Shown in pieces: positions 8,085 through 15,250 of a stretch of DNA of 64,000 bases. A program made the position numbers and the translations under genes. Source of the DNA: RZYY01 sp036794825 (GTDB taxonomy: Bacteria; Bacteroidota; Bacteroidia; Bacteroidales; 4484-276); the NCBI GenBank assembly GCA_036794825.1, contig DAIRGA010000007.1, positions 1 to 64,000 on the forward strand, in the 5' to 3' direction. How positions within the stretch are numbered: the stretch's first letter is position 1; every line of letters begins with the position of its first letter. The notes under the pieces were generated by a model that saw only the letters and a list, made by a program, of their open reading frames with translations, was not told the origin of the DNA and ran no database searches.

Positions 8085-8333
8085 ATGGCAACTGTTGACA
8101 ACCTTCGAAATGATTTGATTGACAAGATAATGACCATCAACAACTTAGATTATCTTGCCGCGCTAAATAATCTCCTTTCTGCTGGCACAACCGAAATGCA
8201 ACCCTATCCATTAACCGAAGAGCAGGAATTGATGCTGCAAATGAGCGAAGAGGACATAAAATATGGCAGGTTTGTTTCGCAGAATGAACTTATGACACGG
8301 ACTGAGACATGGCTAAGCAAAAGAAAAGCTTAA
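8085..8333 (+). CDS. Antitoxin-like protein paired with a broken toxin
   Basis: An 82-residue acidic, helical protein (MATVDNLRNDLIDKIMTINN start; LTEEQELMLQMSEEDIKYGR and a C-terminal SQNELMTRTETWLSKRKA). The EDIKYGR...SQNEL pattern and size match Bacteroidota antitoxins paired with RelE/ParE toxins. Its 3' end overlaps by 25 nt an ATG that opens the remnant of such a toxin, which supports the assignment. The antitoxin itself looks intact, so it may persist as an orphan or neutralise a related toxin elsewhere. Confidence 0.75.
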   Translation: MATVDNLRNDLIDKIMTINNLDYLAALNNLLSAGTTEMQPYPLTEEQELMLQMSEEDIKYGRFVSQNELMTRTETWLSKRKA

Positions 8334-8464
8334 AGATTGACACACAATTCTCATCACTGCTTTTTGGGATAAGAGGCAAGATCCGAAAAAATTACACTGG
8401 CTTTTACAAAGAGAAAAAAACGATTGATCCTGCATTTTACCTACTTACATCACAACAATTGTAG
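8309..8464 (+). pseudogene. Internally deleted RelE/ParE-type toxin remnant
   Basis: The frame opened by ATG at 8309 reads MAKQKKSLKIDTQF, a plausible toxin N-terminus, then unrelated residues to a stop at 8462. In the +2 frame from 8341 the DNA encodes HTILITAFWDKRQDPKKL, the conserved toxin C-terminus (compare FDTRQDPVKL in the intact toxin at 609-917). The roughly 70 residues expected between are absent and the two ends are out of frame. This is a toxin gene with a large internal deletion. Confidence 0.8.
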
Positions 8465-8556
8465 AAAATGCTTCCTGTTTGAAAAGGTTTTCTATTTTTG
8501 ACGATCAGATGGGTTGATTCATCTAAGCGATCAAAAAACTCTTTAAACAATTAATT

Positions 8557-10056
8557 ATGTGGACGTTCGTATTAATCATTCTGACAGTTCTTTTCATTTT
8601 TTTACTGATAAAATTTTGGCCTTGGCTAGTAAACACCCTCTTTAAAACTACGTTTAAAAATTCTCAATTGAACAAAACTGATAAAAAAAATGACGTTAAA
8701 GTCCCAAATCATGCGGATTTAAATCACTCATCCGGTCAATCCGATGCTCCAAAATCATTTCCCTTTGTTCTAAAACTTAATGAGAACCCTCACTGGGTGC
8801 AAGAAAAAGGCCTTTACTTTCTTAAGTATTTGCGAAAAGACGGCGAATGGGTAAATAAAGATGAACCGGTTTGCGAGCTAAGCGTTGGAAAGCCAATAGC
8901 TATTTATCATAAAACCGTGATAGTTGCCAATGAATCAGGATACTTGGAACATGTGCTGACTGCCGAGAAAATGCTGAATCAAAATGAAGTCCTTTATCGC
9001 ATTCACACTAAAGGTAAATACATCAATCAAATCTTAGCTGATGAAGGTGTTTACAATCATTATTTCAATGGATTTCACTTCACATTTTCCAGGTGGCTTG
9101 TATCCGATGGTGATTTTGTAAGAAAGGATGAAACCATCTACCAATATGTTGACTCCAACAAAATACAAAAGGAACATAAAGCTAAAATGGATGGTTACAT
9201 CTCCGTTTACAGGTCGGATCCATATTCAAAAGGTCATGAGTTAATCTACTCACTATATGAAAATGAGTCGCTTAGAATTGAACAAACATTTATCAATGTT
9301 CCCAAAATAATCAATGATGAATTCACCGGCGCCAAAAGAATAGAGTGGGCAGAGGTGAGTTCAGCAAATAGCAGATACAGGTTTCTTTATGAAAAAATAG
9401 TAGGTGTAAAATCAATTTCAGATGATCATTTAATTTACTTACTTTTTAGCTTCGTTTACCAAAACGATAGCGACTACATCCTTTTCCACTTCAATCCGAA
9501 ACAGATCAACCTGAAAATCAATGACACTATAAGTTTCCTCTTCGAAAACAACGAGAAAATAGAGTTCAGGCTTAACACTAACCCTATTTCAATAAAGAAT
9601 TACAGGAATGAAAGATTTATTGAAGCTAAATCGCTGATTACTAAATCAGAATTAGAATTATTTGCCAGTCAAAAACTTAAAAAGTGGAAGATTCACCTGG
9701 GCGGCAACGATAAAGAAATTTTAGGAGGGAACGCTGGTGCATCCGAATTGTACCGATCAAAGAAAAACTTGCAGATTGTAGTCCAAAAATTTGCAAAAGA
9801 ATACATTGAATTGGTAAACAGGGAGATAACAGACTACAAACCAACCTACATTAAAGAACAACTAAAAGAATCATCAATCCAGGAAGATTGTTGTTACGTT
9901 TATCTCATGCACGACTCAACGAATGGTTTTACCAAAATTGGCATTTCGAATAATCCAATGTATCGGGAGCGCACTTTGCAAAGCGAAAAACCAACGATTG
10001 AAATGGTCGTCTCAAAAAAATTCCCGGTAAGGAAGATCGCTGAAAGTTTTGAATAA
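8557..10056 (+). CDS. Membrane-anchored protein with lipoyl-like modules and a truncated GIY-YIG/MUG113 domain
   Basis: A 499-residue protein. An N-terminal membrane helix (about 2-27) leads to a linker and two segments resembling biotinyl/lipoyl-type barrel-sandwich folds: about 70-155 (GLYFLKYLRKDGEWVNKDEP, VIVANESGYLEHVL) and about 165-235 (FSRWLVSDGDFVRKDETIYQ, AKMDGYISVY). The middle (about 245-440) is unrecognised. The C-terminus (about 450-499) begins a T5orf172/MUG113-type GIY-YIG domain (CCYVYLMHDSTNGFTKIGIS). The frame stops at TAA 10054-10056, but the same frame continues with the rest of that domain, so this is probably a nonsense allele. The region is AT-richer than its neighbours, suggesting acquisition. 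Function unknown. Confidence 0.75.
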   Translation: MWTFVLIILTVLFIFLLIKFWPWLVNTLFKTTFKNSQLNKTDKKNDVKVPNHADLNHSSGQSDAPKSFPFVLKLNENPHWVQEKGLYFLKYLRKDGEWVNKDEPVCELSVGKPIAIYHKTVIVANESGYLEHVLTAEKMLNQNEVLYRIHTKGKYINQILADEGVYNHYFNGFHFTFSRWLVSDGDFVRKDETIYQYVDSNKIQKEHKAKMDGYISVYRSDPYSKGHELIYSLYENESLRIEQTFINVPKIINDEFTGAKRIEWAEVSSANSRYRFLYEKIVGVKSISDDHLIYLLFSFVYQNDSDYILFHFNPKQINLKINDTISFLFENNEKIEFRLNTNPISIKNYRNERFIEAKSLITKSELELFASQKLKKWKIHLGGNDKEILGGNAGASELYRSKKNLQIVVQKFAKEYIELVNREITDYKPTYIKEQLKESSIQEDCCYVYLMHDSTNGFTKIGISNNPMYRERTLQSEKPTIEMVVSKKFPVRKIAESFE

Positions 10057-10152
10057 TCGCTTCATAATACCTACGCCGAAAAACGGATCAGAGGGGAATG
10101 GTTTGAATTAACACCGGAAGATATTGAGCATCTCAAAGAATCATTGACATAA
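10054..10152 (+). pseudogene. In-frame 3' remainder of the GIY-YIG/MUG113 gene after a premature stop
   Basis: After the TAA at 10054-10056 the same frame reads SLHNTYAEKRIRGEWFELTP and on to a TAA at 10150-10152. In this domain family the segment is normally continuous (ESFEK-LH...YA..R.RGEWF.L), so a Lys codon AAA mutated to TAA would explain the stop. A sequencing error or a real nonsense mutation cannot be told apart here. Confidence 0.75.
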
Positions 10153-10229
10153 ATGGCTTAAAGAAAGTAGGTGCGCTGTGAATGTTGGCGCCAAACGCCA
10201 AATTTTCAGTGGGAGATAATTAAAAAACC

Positions 10230-10262
10230 AACCCTGACAGGGTTTGAAACCCTGTCAGGGTT
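10230..10262. repeat. Palindrome 1 (15-bp arms)
   Basis: AACCCTGACAGGGTT (10230-10244) and its exact reverse complement (10248-10262) with a 3-nt loop. A second, related palindrome lies 14 bp further on. No T-tract follows. Confidence 0.85.
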
Positions 10263-10276
10263 CGCTGCCGTTCGAA

Positions 10277-10309
10277 AGACCTGACAGGTTTTTGAAACCT
10301 GTCAGGTCT
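10277..10309. repeat. Palindrome 2 (15-bp arms)
   Basis: AGACCTGACAGGTTT (10277-10291) and its exact reverse complement (10295-10309) with a 3-nt loop. It shares the CCTGACAGG core with palindrome 1. Both look like REP/MITE-type intergenic units and could form bidirectional hairpins upstream of uvrB. Confidence 0.85.
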
Positions 10310-10339
10310 GAAAATTAATCCCCTTTCCCATTTTCCTTC

Positions 10340-10347
10340 TATTTTTG
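10340..10347 (+). promoter_or_regulatory. -7 box of uvrB
   Basis: TATTTTTG matches TAnnTTTG and ends 19 nt before the GTG start of uvrB. Confidence 0.65.
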
Positions 10348-10366
10348 CCCAAAACATTTTTATCCG

Positions 10367-12394
10367 GTGAAATTTCAGCTTACATCCGAATTCAGGCCTA
10401 CGGGCGATCAGCCGGAAGCCATCCGGCAACTGGTGGAAGGACTGAACCGCGGCGACCTGGCGCAGGTATTGCAGGGGGTGACCGGCTCAGGCAAGACCTT
10501 TACCATCGCTAACGTACTGAATGAGGTGAACCGCCCCGCCCTGGTGCTCAGCCACAACAAAACCCTTGCAGCGCAGCTTTACGGCGAGTTCAGGCAGTTT
10601 TTTCCGCAAAATGCCGTGGAGTACTTCGTCTCCTACTACGACTACTATCAGCCTGAGGCCTTCATTCCCAGCACCAACACCTACATCGAAAAAGACCTTT
10701 CGATCAACGACGAGATTGAAAAATTACGGCTGAGCACGACTTCCTCGCTCCTTTCGGGTCGCAGGGATATCATCGTGGTGTCGTCGGTGAGTTGTATTTA
10801 TGGCATCGGCAACCCGGACGATTTCACCAACAACGTCATCCATTTGAAAGTAGGTCAGGCGCTGCACCGCAACGACTTCCTGCTGAGCCTGGTAGCATCG
10901 CTTTACTCGCGTAACGAGATTGAATTCCGGCACGGCCATTTCAGGGTAAAAGGCGATGTGATTGATGTTTTCCCGGCTTATGCCGACTTTGCTTACCGGC
11001 TGGTGACCTGGAACAACACCATCGAAGAGTTGCTGAGTTTTGATCCGGTAACCGGCAAGGAATTAGAGGCTTACGAGCAGATTGTGATTTACCCGGCCAA
11101 TATTTTTGTTACTTCCAAAGAGAAGATGAAATCGGCTGTGCTCGAAATCCAGCAGGACATGTTTCGCCAGGCTATCTATTTCAGAGATAACGGCAAGGCC
11201 ATGGAGGCCAAGCGACTGGAAGACCGGGTGAGCTACGACATCGAGATGATGCGCGAACTGGGCTATTGTTCCGGCATCGAAAACTACTCCCGCTATTTCG
11301 ACGGGCGGAAGCCGGGCACGCGCCCATTCTGCCTTTTAGATTATTTCCCCGATGATTTTATTCTGGTTGTTGACGAAAGTCACGTTACCATGCCGCAGAT
11401 CAGGGCGATGTACGGCGGCGACCGCTCCCGCAAGCAAACCTTGGTGGAACATGGCTTCCGGCTCCCCTCGGCACTCGACAACCGCCCGCTGAAGTTTGAT
11501 GAATTTGAGGGAATCACCGGGCAAACTCTCTATGTGAGCGCCACCCCCGCCGAGTACGAACTGATGCGCAGCGAGGGCGTGGTGGTGGAGCAACTGATCC
11601 GCCCGACAGGCCTGTTGGACCCGGTGATTGATGTCCGTCCGAGCCTTAACCAGATTGACGACCTGCTCGAAGAGATTGACATCGTGGTGAAACGCAACGA
11701 ACGCGTGCTGGTGACAACGCTCACCAAACGTATGGCGGAAGAGCTTTACAAGTACTTCACCCGGCTCGACATCAAAAGCCGATACATCCACTCCGATGTG
11801 GAAACCCTGGAACGGGTAAAGATTATGCGGGAGCTGCGGCTTGGCGAATTTGACGTACTGGTGGGCGTCAACCTGCTGCGCGAAGGCCTCGACCTGCCGG
11901 AAGTTTCGCTGGTCGCCATCCTCGACGCCGACAAAGAAGGATTCCTCCGGTCGGAGCGCTCCCTGACGCAAACAGCAGGCAGAGCCGCCCGCAACATCAA
12001 CTCCAAAGTGATCATGTATGCCGACGAAATCACCGAATCCATGAGGAAAACCATCAGCGAAACCAACCGGCGGCGCGAAAAGCAGATTCGTTACAACGAA
12101 GAAAACAATATCACACCAACCCAGATAACCAAGTCGCTGGCTGAGATAATGGGTCAGACTTCAGTGGCCGGAACCCTGAAGCAGCAAGGCAAAGCGTATG
12201 TTGAAAAGACCGAAATTGATGTAGCTGCCGATCCTGTGGTGAAATATATGACCCGTGACGAGATCGAAAAAGCCATTCAGCAGACCCGCAAGAAAATGGA
12301 AGAGGTGGTTAAAGAGCTGGATTTCATCAGGGCGGCACAGTTCAGGGATGAGCTTTTCGGGCTGGAAGCGAGGTTGAAAGAGATGGGGAAATGA
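10367..12394 (+). CDS. uvrB: Excinuclease ABC subunit B
   Basis: Damage-verifying helicase-like subunit of UvrABC nucleotide excision repair: it receives DNA from UvrA, inserts a beta-hairpin at the lesion and recruits UvrC. The 675 residues match the full family length. Visible elements are FRPTGDQPEAIRQLVEGL at the start, Walker A GVTGSGKT (37-44), the beta-hairpin YVSYYDYYQPEAFIP-like segment near 90-105, the VDESHVTMPQ Walker B, helicase motifs LREGLDLPEVSLVAILDADK and QTAGRAARN, and the C-terminal UVR motif (LDFIRAAQFRDELFGLEARL). The start is GTG at 10367, directly after the promoter box. Confidence 0.98.
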   Translation: MKFQLTSEFRPTGDQPEAIRQLVEGLNRGDLAQVLQGVTGSGKTFTIANVLNEVNRPALVLSHNKTLAAQLYGEFRQFFPQNAVEYFVSYYDYYQPEAFIPSTNTYIEKDLSINDEIEKLRLSTTSSLLSGRRDIIVVSSVSCIYGIGNPDDFTNNVIHLKVGQALHRNDFLLSLVASLYSRNEIEFRHGHFRVKGDVIDVFPAYADFAYRLVTWNNTIEELLSFDPVTGKELEAYEQIVIYPANIFVTSKEKMKSAVLEIQQDMFRQAIYFRDNGKAMEAKRLEDRVSYDIEMMRELGYCSGIENYSRYFDGRKPGTRPFCLLDYFPDDFILVVDESHVTMPQIRAMYGGDRSRKQTLVEHGFRLPSALDNRPLKFDEFEGITGQTLYVSATPAEYELMRSEGVVVEQLIRPTGLLDPVIDVRPSLNQIDDLLEEIDIVVKRNERVLVTTLTKRMAEELYKYFTRLDIKSRYIHSDVETLERVKIMRELRLGEFDVLVGVNLLREGLDLPEVSLVAILDADKEGFLRSERSLTQTAGRAARNINSKVIMYADEITESMRKTISETNRRREKQIRYNEENNITPTQITKSLAEIMGQTSVAGTLKQQGKAYVEKTEIDVAADPVVKYMTRDEIEKAIQQTRKKMEEVVKELDFIRAAQFRDELFGLEARLKEMGK

Positions 12395-12530
12395 GGGGCT
12401 GGGTAATTGGGGTGTTGGGGAAATGGGGAGAAGAAGGGACTGAGTGAATTTTGAGGTTGAAAAGTTTAAGAGTTTAATGGTTGATAAGTTGAGGGATTCT
12501 AAGAAAGGGATGAAAGCCCCGAAGTGGATG
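12395..12530. repeat. G-rich dispersed low-complexity element
   Basis: GGGGAGAAGAAGGGACTGAG (12425-12444) closely matches GGGGAGAAGAAGAGACTGAG near 4670-4690. Nearby TTGAAAAGTTTAAGAG resembles the complement of the segment at 4780-4815. These are dispersed intergenic repeats without coding content. Confidence 0.5.
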
Positions 12531-12606
12531 GCAGCCCTGAGAATTTTAGAAGTTGAGGGTTGAGGGTTGGATGAGGAGAATAACACACAGAAAATAAATT
12601 TGAAAT

Positions 12607-13407
12607 ATGGATCATCTTCTTGAAATAGCCATAAATGCAGCCATTGCGGCGGGAAATGAAATCATGTGCCATTACGATAAACCTTTCGAGGTGAATTACA
12701 AAAGCGACGACAGTCCGCTGACCATTGCCGACCGCAGTGCGCATGCCGTAATTGCTGAGGCCTTGAAAATCACTGAAATTCCATTGCTTAGCGAAGAAGG
12801 AAAACACAATCCCTTCGAAGAACGGAAGCTGTGGAAGCGTCTTTGGATCGTTGACCCGCTGGATGGAACCAAAGAATTAATCAAACACAATGGCGAGTTC
12901 ACGGTAAACATTGCCCTGGTTGAAGGAAATAAGCCTGTTTTAGGCGTGGTTTACTGTCCGACGCTAAAGACACTCTATTTTGGGTCAATCCATCTGAAAA
13001 AGGCCTTTAAATTGATTTTAAAAGATAATTCTGCGAGCCTCGGGGAGATGCTGCAACGGGCTGCTCTTTTGCCCATCGAACAAAAAAAACAATTGCTGAC
13101 CATTGTTGCCAGCAAATCCCATCTCAACCCGGAAACCTCAGAATTTATAGATCAACTGAAGCAGCAGCATGGGAATATCAACCTTGTATCCAAAGGCAGT
13201 TCGCTGAAATTCTGCCTGGTTGCCGAAGGCGCTGCCGACATCTATCCCCGCTTCGCTCCCACTTTCGAATGGGACACCGCTGCAGCGCAGGCTGTGGTTG
13301 AAATGGCCGGAGGAGAAGTTATAAATACTGAAACTTTTTTTCCGTTGAGCTACAACAAGGAAAATTTGCTTAACCCGGGATTTATTGCAAGAAGGAAACA
13401 AACGTGA
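12607..13407 (+). CDS. cysQ: 3'(2'),5'-bisphosphate nucleotidase (CysQ-like)
   Basis: Mg-dependent inositol-monophosphatase-fold enzyme that hydrolyses 3'-phosphoadenosine 5'-phosphate, a by-product of sulfate assimilation and carrier-protein transfer. 266 residues. Visible motifs are LLSEEGK (metal ligand Glu), WIVDPLDGTKELI (DPxDGT metal site), GEFTVNIALVEGNKPVLGVV and the C-terminal FEWDTAAAQAVVEMAGG (WD motif). It follows uvrB by 212 nt of G-rich low-complexity DNA and is convergent with the large minus-strand operon. Confidence 0.9.
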   Translation: MDHLLEIAINAAIAAGNEIMCHYDKPFEVNYKSDDSPLTIADRSAHAVIAEALKITEIPLLSEEGKHNPFEERKLWKRLWIVDPLDGTKELIKHNGEFTVNIALVEGNKPVLGVVYCPTLKTLYFGSIHLKKAFKLILKDNSASLGEMLQRAALLPIEQKKQLLTIVASKSHLNPETSEFIDQLKQQHGNINLVSKGSSLKFCLVAEGAADIYPRFAPTFEWDTAAAQAVVEMAGGEVINTETFFPLSYNKENLLNPGFIARRKQT

Positions 13408-13476
13408 TAACCTTCAGGTACTAATGAAACCGTTTGATGCGGAACCTTCTGAGGAATGGGGTTTCCGTCCGGGATT

Positions 13477-15249
13477 CTAATATAGCCGGTAGTTTATAAA
13501 ATTATAGCCGACGCTTACCCCGACAAAATAATTGTAAATCCTGTTTTTGGAATTGCTCATGCTGCTGAAATCATCGTTTCCGGTGGCAATATAATAGTTG
13601 CCGGAGCCTGAGGGAGATGAACCTTTAAATGGAAATGAAACCAGTAAACCGATATCCAGCAGGTTGTCCGATTTGTTGCCGGAGACGTTAAAAAAACCAT
13701 TAATCCTGAACATCAGCGCCGGCGAGATGGTGTTGTTCTGCGATATCTCGTCAACCGCCTTATTTACGTCCGTATAATAGTTGTAAAAAGGGTCATCGGT
13801 TATAGGCTGCGGATTGAATTGAGTGTAAATTCCATGGCGTGAAAAATTACCGGTAATTTCATAAGAGGTTTCAAATGGAACGGTGAGGTTTACGCCCGTT
13901 TGGAATGAAAAGGCTTGAAGCGTCCTGGTTTTGTCAGGGAAAATTTTTCTGATCTCTAAAAAAAGGGGAATCATCAATCCATTGCTTGAGGTGATATCGG
14001 TGTAGTCTGTTCCGCTTACAACCACTTCAGCCGGCGTGCCCAGTCTGTCTATATAAGTATATGCATTCTGTGTAAAGGACTCGCTTGTGATTTTGTACTG
14101 GTATTGATAGTACGAAATTCCAAGTCCAGCTCCAAGGAAATAATTCCTTCTTTTCTTCAATTTATTAGGATTTGTTGTAGTGAACCAGTTGCCAAATCCA
14201 TCCAAAAACTCATCCAGATTAAGCAATTTGAGTATCTCGATACCAAATCCGAATTGATAACCGGGCTCATTTTCGAATTTTGATTCAGGCGAAAAGTTGG
14301 TTAACTGATTTTCGGCTTGCCCGATAATTCCACCAAAACCCTTTACCGACCACGAAAACCCGTTCCATTTCCAGGGCTGAACAGGAATTCTGAAACTTCC
14401 TTCCTGTGCGTTCACTTTTTTACCCACCTTTTTCCACTCCGAAGGGATGGAATACTTGTTTCCGTCTGGATCAATCACTGTGTCAATTTTCAATAAGGCA
14501 TGGTTTGGTATTAATCCCAGGTCTATATGCCCATTACCATCAGTTTTAGAAATCAGGTTACGGTTGCTGATGGTTTCGTCATACACCAGGCGGATATAAC
14601 TCACCATACCGGCAAGTCTGTACCCAGGATCGCTTTCGTCGAGGGTTGAATTAATAAAAGTCAGAGAGACCCGCGAGCGGGAAATATTTTCATCAACAAG
14701 CCTGATGGCTGTTATTCTGGGTTGATTTTCGATAAACTGCATTTCGACTATATAACTCCCGGCATCGCCGGTTGACCAGTTGGTTATATCGAAACTCTTT
14801 CTGATTTCAAACTGCAACTTATTGGTAGTTTCGAGGTTAGAGATGTCCATCCCAATTTCGGTGAAACTGTAACCAAAATCATTTATAAAGTAAAAATTAT
14901 AGGCACTTTTAATGGTTTCGATATAGTCATCAATAGTGACCAATTCGTTGTAGATTTTAATTTTTTGTGATTCAGCGTTTTCATCAAGCTGTTTTATTCT
15001 GAAGGGAATATCAAAAACAATTCTTGCATCTGCAGTAAAACAATTTCTGAAAATGCTTTCCCAGGATGGGTCATAGTACCCGTTATTCATATCTCTGAAA
15101 AGTGAAGCATCGCGGTAATCATTCAATAAAAGCCTGGCCTGAAGCACTTTTTCATCACTGACGTTTCTTTGACCATGCACCCGGGGTATAAGCGCCAAAA
15201 TCAGCAGGCTGGCAACAAGTATTTTGATTAAATTTTTCATTGTCAGCAT
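13477..15249 (-). CDS. Exported protein with predicted outer-membrane barrel, last gene of the STAND/LRR operon
   Basis: A 590-residue protein with a signal peptide (residues about 4-27, ending VHGQ). The N-terminal half (about 30-290) is unrecognised, with a segment resembling an intramolecular regulatory fold (DGNGHIDLGLIPNHALLKID). The C-terminal half (about 300-590) has alternating beta-strands (GAGLGISYYQYQYKI, FSFQTGVNLTVPF, NYFVGVSVGYNFINYRLY) and ends in an aromatic residue, as outer-membrane barrels do. ATG at 15249 starts 1 nt after the upstream stop codon; ATG at 15240 is the alternative. By position it should be the membrane partner of the upstream T9SS-secreted BACON protein. No family name is recognised. 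Confidence 0.7.
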   Translation of the reverse strand: MLTMKNLIKILVASLLILALIPRVHGQRNVSDEKVLQARLLLNDYRDASLFRDMNNGYYDPSWESIFRNCFTADARIVFDIPFRIKQLDENAESQKIKIYNELVTIDDYIETIKSAYNFYFINDFGYSFTEIGMDISNLETTNKLQFEIRKSFDITNWSTGDAGSYIVEMQFIENQPRITAIRLVDENISRSRVSLTFINSTLDESDPGYRLAGMVSYIRLVYDETISNRNLISKTDGNGHIDLGLIPNHALLKIDTVIDPDGNKYSIPSEWKKVGKKVNAQEGSFRIPVQPWKWNGFSWSVKGFGGIIGQAENQLTNFSPESKFENEPGYQFGFGIEILKLLNLDEFLDGFGNWFTTTNPNKLKKRRNYFLGAGLGISYYQYQYKITSESFTQNAYTYIDRLGTPAEVVVSGTDYTDITSSNGLMIPLFLEIRKIFPDKTRTLQAFSFQTGVNLTVPFETSYEITGNFSRHGIYTQFNPQPITDDPFYNYYTDVNKAVDEISQNNTISPALMFRINGFFNVSGNKSDNLLDIGLLVSFPFKGSSPSGSGNYYIATGNDDFSSMSNSKNRIYNYFVGVSVGYNFINYRLY

Positions 15250-15250
15250 T

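Noticed and set aside
8557..10152. Homing endonuclease or group I intron
   Set aside because: A GIY-YIG-type domain is present, but it is of the T5orf172/MUG113 kind with a membrane anchor, and there is no intron structure or interrupted host gene.
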